Shown here piece by piece: positions 1-7,864 of a DNA stretch of 64,000 bases. Every line of letters begins with the position of its first letter. Position 1 is the first letter of the stretch. A model generated the notes under the pieces. That model had not been told where the DNA came from, made no database searches, and saw only the letters and a program-made list of their open reading frames with translations. The DNA is from Ardenticatenales bacterium (GTDB lineage: Bacteria > Chloroflexota > Anaerolineae > Promineifilales > Promineifilaceae): assembly GCA_020634515.1 (NCBI GenBank), contig JACKBL010000009.1, positions 124,001-188,000 of the forward strand, written 5' to 3'. The translations under genes were made by a program, and so were the position numbers.

Positions 1-1
1 C

Positions 2-2350
2 CTCTTCTTCAGCAGCAGCCCTCCCACCGAAACCGGTCTGGCCTTCACCCCCGTGGCCGCCGAAGGGGGACTGCTGCCCCTGACCGTCTCCCACCGCCAA
101 CCGCTCCTCCTTTTCCACCTCAACGTCTCCCTGGAATGGGACGCGCGCCAGGACGAACTGTTCTTGCGTGAACTGGAACAGAGCTTCCGCCAGGCCGCCA
201 CCCTCCTCTACGACGTGAGCAACGGGCAGGTGGCCCTGGGGCAGATCAACCTGTTCCACGACAAGGCATACTGGGGGCAATCAGACATCTTGATTTACGC
301 CGACAACGGATTACGTCCCTCGGCGGCGATTGGCGGCATCATCTCGCAAACGGTTGCGGACCCTGGCAACAGCGAGACCGGCCACGCGCCCGTGCCCGAC
401 GCCTACCTGCCCGGTTCCATCCGCATGGGAACCGTCTGGGATCCCTACGGCGAACGCACGGCCGACCTGGGCGAAGAGTGGACCCGCGCGCTGGCCCACG
501 AATTGGCCCATTACCTCCTATTCCTGCCCGACAACTACCTCGGCTTCAAAGGAGAGGCGGAGAACGTGTTGGGGCGCATCAACTGCCCGGACAGCTTCAT
601 GACCAGCAGCAGCGACCCCACGTATAGCGAATTTCTCACCCCCGGGGAATGGCAGGATCGCCCTGCCTGCCTCACGACTTTAGCCAACGTCACCACGGGG
701 CGCTCCGATTGGGCCACGATCACGCGCTTTTATCCCATGCTCTTTGCGCCACCGGAACCGCCCCTGAATGGACCCGCTAATTTGCCCCTGGACGTCACCT
801 ATGTCCTTCCCTGGCGCTTTAACGGCGCGGAAATGCCCCTGGCCAGCCGTAATTTTGACATCCGCACCGACGATGGCCGCGATGGGCGGCTGCGTTTACC
901 CAATGCCCAGGCGTACCTCTTCCACACAAACGTTCTCACGGACACGACGGACGATGTGCTGATTCCGCTGGGTGCGCCGACGGGGGGCGGCGACCGGCTG
1001 AAGGTGCGCGGCGCGGCCCCCGGAGACCGTGTCTGTGTCTTTGATAATGGTTTGCCCCAGGCGTACACGGGTTGTATTGCGAACATCACGGCGGATACCG
1101 TGGCCATCCGGGCGGCGGCGCGCGCGGCGGATTGGCAGCCGCAAATTCTGGTGCGGCCCGTGACCAGTCGCACGATTGCGCTGACGGTGACGCAGCCCAT
1201 CACCGATGGGGAAAGGCCGCGGGCGCAACTGTTCCCCATGCACTATGGCGCGATTCCCGGGAACGCGGTGAGCGATTGGCTGGTGGGCGCGGGGGAGGTG
1301 TACACGCAGAACTTGACGATGAGAATGCCGGCATTTGAAATAGCCGTCCGTGTCTGGATAGCCGATGAAAATGGCCTGCCCGATGGCAGCGGGCGCGAAA
1401 CCATCGCCATCTTCCACCTCACCCCCCCGGACTGGGGACCCTTCAACCTACCCGACGACCTCAGAACCACCGCCACCCCCACCTACGCCCCCATTGGCGG
1501 CCCCAACAACGTCCCCACGGGCGGCCCCAACAATGTGCCCACGGGCGGCCCCAATAACGTGCCCACCGGCGGCCCCAATAACGTCCCCATTGGCGGCCCC
1601 AACAACGTGCCTACGGGCGGCCCCAACAACGTGCCCACCGGCGGCCCGAATAACGTCCCCACCGGCGGCGTCTCCGGTTCCTTCAATGCCCCCATCGTCT
1701 CCGCCGATGCCCAGGTGGCCATCTACCGCGCCGATGGGTTTTTTGCCGATAACGGCGTGGCAAGCCTGCAAGTGCTGGCTGCCGTGCCGGACCAGGCGGC
1801 TTACCCGTGGCTGTTGCCGGTGGGACCGGCCTATCGCGTGCAAAACAGGCCCGACGTAACCGGAGAACGCTTCATCTCGTTCGTTTACTTGCAGCGAGAT
1901 GTGCCCGAAGGGTACGAGAACACGCTGGCTGTCTATTTCAAGGCGGATGGTGTCGGTCGCCCCTGGCGGCGGATCACGGAAACACAGCAGTTCGTGGAAA
2001 ATCTGGTGGTTGCGCCGCTGCAAACGGACGATGCGGGGGCGGGGATTGATGGCGTTTATGCGGTTATGGCCTCCGTGGAAATGCCGGCACTCCAACCCGG
2101 CTGGAACCTACTTGCTTACCCCCTTACCGTCAGCCGCCCCCTGACATCCGCTCTGGCCGCCATCGCCGGCCAATACGACGGCAACCGCGTCTGGCTGGCT
2201 GAATGCCAGCCGAAAAGCCCCGACTGCGTGGGGACGCAGGTCAATGCCCTGAAACTGGGTCACGCCTACTGGATTTACATCACCGCCTCCCAATCCGTCA
2301 CCCTCTACCTGGCTCCCCCCGTGCGCCGGCCCGACGGAACCTTACAGTAA
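2..2350 (+). CDS. Secreted HExxH putative metalloprotease with octapeptide repeats (5' end outside window)
   Basis: The frame is open from the window edge, so the N-terminus is missing; a GTG at 53 is only an internal candidate start. A zinc-protease motif HELAH lies at nt 497-511 and is followed by a leucine- and asparagine-rich stretch, suggesting a metzincin-like or gluzincin-like catalytic site; I cannot assign the family. The middle holds about seven and a half copies of GGPNNVP(T/I), which look like a flexible linker. The C-terminal part (PGWNLLAYPL... onward) resembles a beta-rich surface module. No transmembrane anchor is visible in the part seen. It is convergent with the regulator downstream and separated from it by a type A palindromic repeat. 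Extracellular location is inferred from composition. Protease activity is unproven. Confidence 0.6.
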   Translation, partial: LFFSSSPPTETGLAFTPVAAEGGLLPLTVSHRQPLLLFHLNVSLEWDARQDELFLRELEQSFRQAATLLYDVSNGQVALGQINLFHDKAYWGQSDILIYADNGLRPSAAIGGIISQTVADPGNSETGHAPVPDAYLPGSIRMGTVWDPYGERTADLGEEWTRALAHELAHYLLFLPDNYLGFKGEAENVLGRINCPDSFMTSSSDPTYSEFLTPGEWQDRPACLTTLANVTTGRSDWATITRFYPMLFAPPEPPLNGPANLPLDVTYVLPWRFNGAEMPLASRNFDIRTDDGRDGRLRLPNAQAYLFHTNVLTDTTDDVLIPLGAPTGGGDRLKVRGAAPGDRVCVFDNGLPQAYTGCIANITADTVAIRAAARAADWQPQILVRPVTSRTIALTVTQPITDGERPRAQLFPMHYGAIPGNAVSDWLVGAGEVYTQNLTMRMPAFEIAVRVWIADENGLPDGSGRETIAIFHLTPPDWGPFNLPDDLRTTATPTYAPIGGPNNVPTGGPNNVPTGGPNNVPTGGPNNVPIGGPNNVPTGGPNNVPTGGPNNVPTGGVSGSFNAPIVSADAQVAIYRADGFFADNGVASLQVLAAVPDQAAYPWLLPVGPAYRVQNRPDVTGERFISFVYLQRDVPEGYENTLAVYFKADGVGRPWRRITETQQFVENLVVAPLQTDDAGAGIDGVYAVMASVEMPALQPGWNLLAYPLTVSRPLTSALAAIAGQYDGNRVWLAECQPKSPDCVGTQVNALKLGHAYWIYITASQSVTLYLAPPVRRPDGTLQ
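1490..1669 (+). repeat. 24-bp in-frame tandem repeat (GGPNNVP linker)
   Basis: Seven and a half copies of a 24-bp unit encode PTGGPNNV or PIGGPNNV. Copies differ mainly at third codon positions (aacaac, aacaat, aataac), so the array is not brand new, but copy number probably varies between strains by slippage. The reading frame is preserved in all copies. Confidence 0.9.
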
Positions 2351-2358
2351 GGACTGAC

Positions 2359-2458
2359 GTAGCTACTAACGCTCTCCGGAGATTGGACCAATTTCACCAG
2401 AGAAAATCGGTCCAATCTGGCTTAGCAGTTACTCGTCTTGTTCAATTTCCGCTCCTAA
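2359..2458. repeat. Dispersed palindromic repeat, family A copy 1
   Basis: Outer ends GTAGCTACTAA and TTAGCAGTTAC bracket an inner inverted repeat GATTGGACCAATTT / AAAATCGGTCCAATC. The right side carries an extra module with AATTTCCGCTCCTAA. It sits between two convergent genes. Related copies lie near 7.5, 34.3, 42.9, 51.5 and 61.6 kb. Confidence 0.85.
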
Positions 2459-2508
2459 CCGCCGGGGAGGAAGATGGAGAATACCAAAAGATTGGTCATT
2501 CTTGGCGA

Positions 2509-5500
2509 TTAAACGGTCGCCTGGCGGGGCAGGTTCTCCCAGGCAGCCACAATCTGGCGATGATACGGCACTTGTGTCAAATACTGCTGCCGCAGCGCCT
2601 CATCCCGGATACGCCCCGCCCGTGCTTGCAGCCATGTGTACGCCGCTTCCAGCACGTCGCCCGCTTCCGTTGACGCGCCTGCCGCCCGCAGAATGGAAAA
2701 ACATTGCCAATAAACCAGCAGCGGCAGCTCCACCCCGCCCACGCCCTGCTGTGCCAGCCGCCGCGCCAGGTCCCGCGCACGTTCCGCCGCAAAAGCCGTG
2801 TCGCCGCGAGCCATATCCAGCCAGGCCAGCGCCGCTTCCGTATCCACGGACACGCCACTGTCGGGGGTCTCCGAACGCAATCCCGCCGCCTCATACAACA
2901 GTGTGCTGGCCTGCTCCACCTCCTCCATATCGGTCAACAGCAGCCCCAAATGCGTCAGCGCATACGCTTTGTCGCGGGGATTGTTGATCGCCTCGCCAAT
3001 GGCGACCGCCGCCTCAAAACAAGCCTGCGCCTCCTGGCGGCGGCCCTGCAACAGATACGTCATGCCCATGGTATCCAGGCTGTGCCCTTCTGCTTCACGG
3101 TCGCCGGCAGCGCGGCAGAGCGCGAGCGCCTGCTCGTGCAAGGCGCGGCAGGCGTCGTAATCTCCCAGTTCAAACCAGGTGTTTCCCAGGTGCGCCAGGC
3201 AGCGGATTTCTTGATAAGCCCATCCAACCGACCGGCTGATCCGCAAGCTATGCTCGTAATGATCCCGCGCCGCCTCATAATCCCCCTCCGCGTTGGCGAT
3301 CAGGCCCAGCATGTCGGTGCAGCGCAGCGCCCCGCGCACATCGTGCGCCGCCTCATACAGCGGCTGCGCCTGCATCACCTGCGCCCGTGCCGTCGCATAC
3401 GCCTGCTCGTAGTACGCCAGAATGCTGAGATCATAGAGGCAGTCGGCCTGTTCCGGGCCATCGCCGGCTATTTCCGCCAGTTGCCGCGCCCGTTTTAGCA
3501 GTGGCTGCGCCGCCCGTGGCTTGCCCTGCTGCCACAACGCGCGCGCCCAACGGTGCATCGCCTGCGCCTCCAACGCGCGATCATCCAGAGCCACGGCCAG
3601 CGCCGTCGTGCGCCGCGCGTGCTGGATCGCGCCCGGATAATCACCCCTCACCAGGGCAAATGTGGCCTGGCGCAGGGCAATGTCCGCCTGTGCATGTTCA
3701 TCCCCAGAACCTGCCGTCAGTTCTACCAGTTGGCGCAAATCCTGCTGCTGTTGTTCCCGATTGCCCAACCAATGGTTGACCATCTCACGCCCCAGCAGGA
3801 GCCTCAGGCGCTGCCGATCCGTTCGCGCCAGTGCCAGCCCGCGAGAATAGTGGTTATGCGCTTCGCGGATGAAGTAATTATCCCGCGCCTGATCGCCCGC
3901 TTTCAGGTAATAGGCGGCGGCTTGTTGCGCCTCTTGCGCTTGGTCCAGGTGGTGCGCGATTGCCGCGTATTGGGGTTGTTCCGAGGTGGCTATGGCGGCC
4001 ACAGCCTGGGCCGCCTGACGATGGCGCGCGCGGCGGCGGTCGTCAAATTGTGTGTCGTAGGCTGCATCCCGCAGCAGGGCGTGGTTGAAGACGTAGCGTT
4101 CGCCGGAAACGGACTGCCAGATTGCCGCTGCCACGCCTTCCGCCAACCCTTGCTGTAAGGGGGCCTTGGCGACGAGCTGCCGCAGCACGGGCAGGCTGAA
4201 TTCATGCCCCAGGACGGATGCCTGAGCGGCCAGGTCGCGGGTGGCGGGGGAGAGATGCCCCAGCCGGGCCACCAACAGGTTATGCACGTCTACCGGCAGC
4301 CATGTATCTAACCGGGCGCTGTCGCTGCCGCGCACCAGTTTTCCCTGCGCCACCAGGCCATTTTCGCGTAGATAGCGGAGGAGTTGCCCGGTATGGAATG
4401 GATTTCCCTGCGCTTGCGCCAACAATAATTCAACCAGCGCGGCGGCTGGCGGATGCGCCAGGTGGTGGGACGCCAGTTGGCGAATAGCTGCGCCATCCAG
4501 AGGGGTAAGCGCCAGGGTCGTGTGCGGCGCGCCGGGGGGCAGCAGCGGTTCGAAGTCGTGCGGGCGGGTCGTGATGATGAGGGCAAAGGGGAATCGGGCG
4601 GCGCGATGGAACAGGTTGAGCAATAGTTGCCGCGAATCGGCGTCCAGCCAGTGGGCGTCTTCTATTAGCAAGATGATGGGTTGCAGCAAACTTTCCGCTT
4701 TGATCAGGGTCATCAAGGCTTGTTGGAAATGTTGCAGCCGTTTTGTGGGATGCAGGTGGGTGTAGAGCGAATCGGGCAGGGTGATGTCCACGAGGGCGGC
4801 CAGCAGGGAGTGCAGGCGTCTGAGTTCGGCGGCCAGGTCCGTGTCTGGCGTGGCCGTTATCAGATCGTCGAAGCGGGCGGTAAAGGCGGCCAGGTTGACG
4901 GAAGGGGGGTGGACGGGGTGTTGGTTGAAGTAGTCGCGCAGCCAGCGACGAAAGGGCAGCAGGGATTGGGGGTTGCTTTCGTCGCAGGGGCAGTCGAACC
5001 ATTGCACCGGGTTGTTTTCGGCGCGCAGTTGGGCGACGAGGTGGCTTTTACCGATGCCTGGGGGGCCGGTGATGGTGAAAATGCCGGCATTCTTCCCCCC
5101 TCCCCGCCACAAATACCCTATTCCCTCCCGCAGCAGCGCCAACTCCCGGTCTCGCCCCACCAGCGGCAGCGCCGCCGGCGGCGTTGATTCCCTTTGCGGC
5201 GGCGTGATGGCTGCCCGCGGTTGCTCCCGCAGCCACGCCTCATCCCAACCGCGAGGGACCACCACTGCCGCCCGTTGTTGCGCCCAATCCCAGGCAGCCG
5301 CCACATTCGCCCACTCCGCCGCCATGTGCTGCTGATGCGCTACCGCCCACCGGAGATAATACGCCGCGTGCCGGTCTCGTGTCGGCTCATCCGGCGCGTG
5401 CGCCTGCCGCAAATAGGCGATTAGCAGCGGAGATAGATGATAACGGACCTGCGCCAGGCCGTGCGGCGTTTGCTGTCGCGTCAGGAGGGAATGCCGCATC

Positions 5501-7164
5501 AGGAGGGCCAGGTGGTCTGCTGCCTTACCCAGCACGGCGCGCGCCGCTCCTCGACTGAAACCATCGTGGAAGACGCCCGCCGCTGCTAACGTCTGCCGCG
5601 CTTCTGCGGTCAGCAAGGCCCACGATTGGGCGAAAACGGCGTCCAGGCCGCGATGGCGTGGCGGCAGATCGCGCAGGTCCGCGACGAGGCGGACCGGTTC
5701 GGTTTGCAGCATCGCCAGCACTTCCGCCACGCTTTGCTGGCGCATTTGGGCGGCGGCCAGCTCAATTCCCAGGGGCAGCCCATCCAGCAGTTGGCACAGC
5801 CGAACGACGTCCCGGATGTTTTGTGGGGTCAGGGTGAAGTCAACGCGGGCTTGCCGGGCGCGTTGGTGAAAGAGGGTGATGGCGTCGAAATGCCGGCATT
5901 GCGCCAATTCAATATCAACAGTGCGCGGCGTCGCCAACCCCGTCACCGGTAGCACCCATTCCGATTGCGCCTCCAGCGGCTGCCGCGACGTAACCAACAC
6001 CCTCGCCTGCGCCGCCTGCTCATTCAAGTCCTTGAGCAGTTGCACCAGGGCATCGCCATCGGCAGCCAGCAGCGGCTCCGCATTGTCCAGCACCAACAAC
6101 GATGGCGACTCCCCCAACCGCGCCACAATTTGCGCCACGGCCTGCTCCGGGTCCAACAGCACCACGCCCACGGCCTGCGCCAGAGCCGCCAACGCCCCTT
6201 CCTGGCGCGTCACGCCCAATAGCGAGGCGAAATATGCCGGGTGGCCCGTCTCGGTGGCAAAACGGTGGGCGACTTCCACGGCCAGACGTGTTTTGCCCAC
6301 GCCCCCTGCTCCCACCAGCGTCAGCAGGCGGCAGTCAGGGCGATTCAGCGTGCCCACGACGTGGCTGATTTCCGCCAGGCGGCCCACAAAGGGCGTCGGT
6401 GGCCGCGGCAGCCCTTTCTCCACGGGCGCGGCGGTGATCACGTCCGTGGCAATTTGCTCGTACAGGGTCACGGTCCGCGGATCCGGCTCCACCCCCAGTT
6501 CCGCCTCCAGTGCCTCATAACAGCGGTCAAACTGCGCCAGCGCCGCGCTCCGGTCCCCCGCCAACGCCAGGGCGCGCATCATTTGGCGGTGTGCCTCCTC
6601 GCGCCACGGTTCCATGCTGAGCTGCCGCTGCGCCGCCGCCTGCGCCCCCGCTACTTCCCCCTGTCGCAGCAGTTGTTCCCCGTACGCCAACAGGGCATCC
6701 AATGCCTGGCGATGCAGTTGTTCCCGTTTCACGACCAGCCAGGATTCAAAGAGCGCGCTGTCGCTGCCGAATCCGGGCAGCAGTTCCCCTTGATACAGGT
6801 TGGCCGCCGCCGCCCAATCCTCCGCCGCCACCGCCTGCTCAAACAGATGCACATCGAGGCGATAAGGGCTGTCCCTGTTGAACTGCACCGTGTTGCGGGA
6901 AATCGCCAGGAAGACGCCCGCTTCTTGCTCCCCCAGCACGCGCCGCAGTTGATACAGCGACTGCCGCAAGTTCTGCCTGGCGATGCTGTCCGGCTCGTCG
7001 GGCCAGAACATTGTTGCCAGCACATCGCGGGCGTGCGCCCGATCTGCTTCCAGCGCCAGGTAAACCAGCAGCCCTTCCACTTTGGCGGAGCGGAAGTTGG
7101 TGATGGGCTGCTGATCCAGACTGGCCTGAAAGGCGTTGAAGCAGGTGATGGCAAGAAAAATCAT
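2509..7164 (-). CDS. SARP/BTAD-type regulator with two ATPase modules and TPR tail
   Basis: A very large cytoplasmic regulator of about 1551 residues. Residues 1-250 are a winged-helix plus BTAD region (starts MIFLAITCFNAF, with a typical NLRQSLYQLRRVLG stretch). An NB-ARC-like ATPase follows with Walker A GAGGVGKT near residue 285. A second AAA module of MalT/guanylate-cyclase-associated type has Walker A GPPGIGKS near residue 699. The rest is TPR repeats. Most family members have one ATPase module, so this looks like a fusion of a SARP and an AAA-TPR sensor. I chose the ATG at 7164 because family similarity starts there; the open frame runs up to 7365. The start overlaps the stop of an 83-bp duplicated mini-ORF as ATGA. 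No neighbour shows the regulated target. Confidence 0.85.
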   Translation of the reverse strand: MIFLAITCFNAFQASLDQQPITNFRSAKVEGLLVYLALEADRAHARDVLATMFWPDEPDSIARQNLRQSLYQLRRVLGEQEAGVFLAISRNTVQFNRDSPYRLDVHLFEQAVAAEDWAAAANLYQGELLPGFGSDSALFESWLVVKREQLHRQALDALLAYGEQLLRQGEVAGAQAAAQRQLSMEPWREEAHRQMMRALALAGDRSAALAQFDRCYEALEAELGVEPDPRTVTLYEQIATDVITAAPVEKGLPRPPTPFVGRLAEISHVVGTLNRPDCRLLTLVGAGGVGKTRLAVEVAHRFATETGHPAYFASLLGVTRQEGALAALAQAVGVVLLDPEQAVAQIVARLGESPSLLVLDNAEPLLAADGDALVQLLKDLNEQAAQARVLVTSRQPLEAQSEWVLPVTGLATPRTVDIELAQCRHFDAITLFHQRARQARVDFTLTPQNIRDVVRLCQLLDGLPLGIELAAAQMRQQSVAEVLAMLQTEPVRLVADLRDLPPRHRGLDAVFAQSWALLTAEARQTLAAAGVFHDGFSRGAARAVLGKAADHLALLMRHSLLTRQQTPHGLAQVRYHLSPLLIAYLRQAHAPDEPTRDRHAAYYLRWAVAHQQHMAAEWANVAAAWDWAQQRAAVVVPRGWDEAWLREQPRAAITPPQRESTPPAALPLVGRDRELALLREGIGYLWRGGGKNAGIFTITGPPGIGKSHLVAQLRAENNPVQWFDCPCDESNPQSLLPFRRWLRDYFNQHPVHPPSVNLAAFTARFDDLITATPDTDLAAELRRLHSLLAALVDITLPDSLYTHLHPTKRLQHFQQALMTLIKAESLLQPIILLIEDAHWLDADSRQLLLNLFHRAARFPFALIITTRPHDFEPLLPPGAPHTTLALTPLDGAAIRQLASHHLAHPPAAALVELLLAQAQGNPFHTGQLLRYLRENGLVAQGKLVRGSDSARLDTWLPVDVHNLLVARLGHLSPATRDLAAQASVLGHEFSLPVLRQLVAKAPLQQGLAEGVAAAIWQSVSGERYVFNHALLRDAAYDTQFDDRRRARHRQAAQAVAAIATSEQPQYAAIAHHLDQAQEAQQAAAYYLKAGDQARDNYFIREAHNHYSRGLALARTDRQRLRLLLGREMVNHWLGNREQQQQDLRQLVELTAGSGDEHAQADIALRQATFALVRGDYPGAIQHARRTTALAVALDDRALEAQAMHRWARALWQQGKPRAAQPLLKRARQLAEIAGDGPEQADCLYDLSILAYYEQAYATARAQVMQAQPLYEAAHDVRGALRCTDMLGLIANAEGDYEAARDHYEHSLRISRSVGWAYQEIRCLAHLGNTWFELGDYDACRALHEQALALCRAAGDREAEGHSLDTMGMTYLLQGRRQEAQACFEAAVAIGEAINNPRDKAYALTHLGLLLTDMEEVEQASTLLYEAAGLRSETPDSGVSVDTEAALAWLDMARGDTAFAAERARDLARRLAQQGVGGVELPLLVYWQCFSILRAAGASTEAGDVLEAAYTWLQARAGRIRDEALRQQYLTQVPYHRQIVAAWENLPRQATV

Positions 7165-7247
7165 TTGGCGGAGCGGAAATTGGTGATGGGCTGCTGATCC
7201 AGACGGGGCTGAAGGGCATTGAAGCCGGTGATGGCCAGAAGGACCAT
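7081..7247. repeat. 83-bp direct tandem duplication at the 5' end of the regulator
   Basis: Two copies with a period of 83 bp encode MVLLAITGFNALQ... and MIFLAITCFNAFQ..., differing at a small number of bases. Because 83 is not a multiple of three, the upstream copy is out of frame with the main gene and ends in TGA at the junction. Confidence 0.85.
7161..7247 (-). CDS. 28-codon leader mini-ORF, duplicate of the regulator's N-terminus
   Basis: ATG at 7247 opens 28 codons (MVLLAITGFNALQ...NFRSAK) and stops with TGA, which overlaps the ATG of the regulator. The peptide matches the first 28 residues of the regulator closely. The arrangement could couple translation of the regulator to the mini-ORF. 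It may equally be a relic of a duplication that changed frame. No strong ribosome site decides this. Confidence 0.35.
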   Translation of the reverse strand: MVLLAITGFNALQPRLDQQPITNFRSAK

Positions 7248-7543
7248 GCCAGATTATACGGCTTGCCGACGGTTTGGACGATAGGGCGGGTCCGCAAGCA
7301 GCTATTCGCCATGTGGAATGATCAGGCAGACGTATTTTGCCACCGGCAAGGGGCGCGCCAGGCACTCAAATGGGCATTGCCGGTCCGCAAGTGAGCCATT
7401 CGCGCAGCGACATGGCGCGGACAGCTTGACACGAGTCGTCTGGGAGAAAGATGGCGTTGATTTCATCCGGTACATAGGCGCTGACGAACTGCTGACGACC
7501 GGCCGATAGACTTTCCAACAACCACGACAACCTTTTTTGCAAC
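7248..7543. other. Intergenic stretch between divergent genes, no gene seen
   Basis: This should carry the promoters of the minus-strand regulator and the plus-strand cytolysin. I see no convincing -35/-10 pair and no gene. A short open frame at 7318-7509 has no ribosome site or recognisable content. Confidence 0.4.
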
Positions 7544-7638
7544 GTAACTACTAACGCTCTTTGGAGATTGGACCCATTTCATGCGCTCAATGACCATTTT
7601 CACCGGAGAAAATTGGTCCAAACTGGCTTAGCAGTTAC
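7544..7638. repeat. Dispersed palindromic repeat, family A copy 2
   Basis: Begins GTAACTACTAACGCTC and ends CTTAGCAGTTAC; the inner arms are GATTGGACCCATTT and AAAATTGGTCCAAAC. It carries a 20-bp loop insert (CATGCGCTCAATGACC) that the copy near 61.6 kb also has, so these two are the closest relatives. Confidence 0.85.
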
Positions 7639-7738
7639 TTCGGGTTCGCTCGGAATTACCTTTGGACTTTCCAATACGTAAGAACCCTTCAAGCGCATCC
7701 GCCAATTTTCGAGCGAAGCCTTTGTTAACGGATGCGCC

Positions 7739-7864
7739 CTTCGCAACAGGAGAAATTCGATGCCGATTCCCAACCGTATTCCCCACATCAACCGCAAACC
7801 GTTTAGCAGCAGGAGAAACCAGATGCCGATTCCTAACCGTATTCCCTACATCAACCACATCCCC
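7739..7864 (+). repeat. 63-bp tandem duplication of a ribosome site plus start codon
   Basis: Two in-frame units each contain AGGAGAAA, an ATG about eight bases later and the codons MPIPNRIP(H/Y)IN. A third, weaker start (MPVPQFIPR) follows at 7886. The cytolysin gene therefore has three possible starts in one frame, two of them with good ribosome sites. Confidence 0.85.

Noticed and set aside
1490..1669. Regular 24-bp array considered as a CRISPR
   Set aside because: No unique spacers, and the array is coding, in frame and encodes a linker.
1448..2095. 215-residue minus-strand frame over the GGPNNVP repeats
   Set aside because: Antisense to the repeat array; the repetitive Gly/His/Val pattern is only the complement of the repeat codons.
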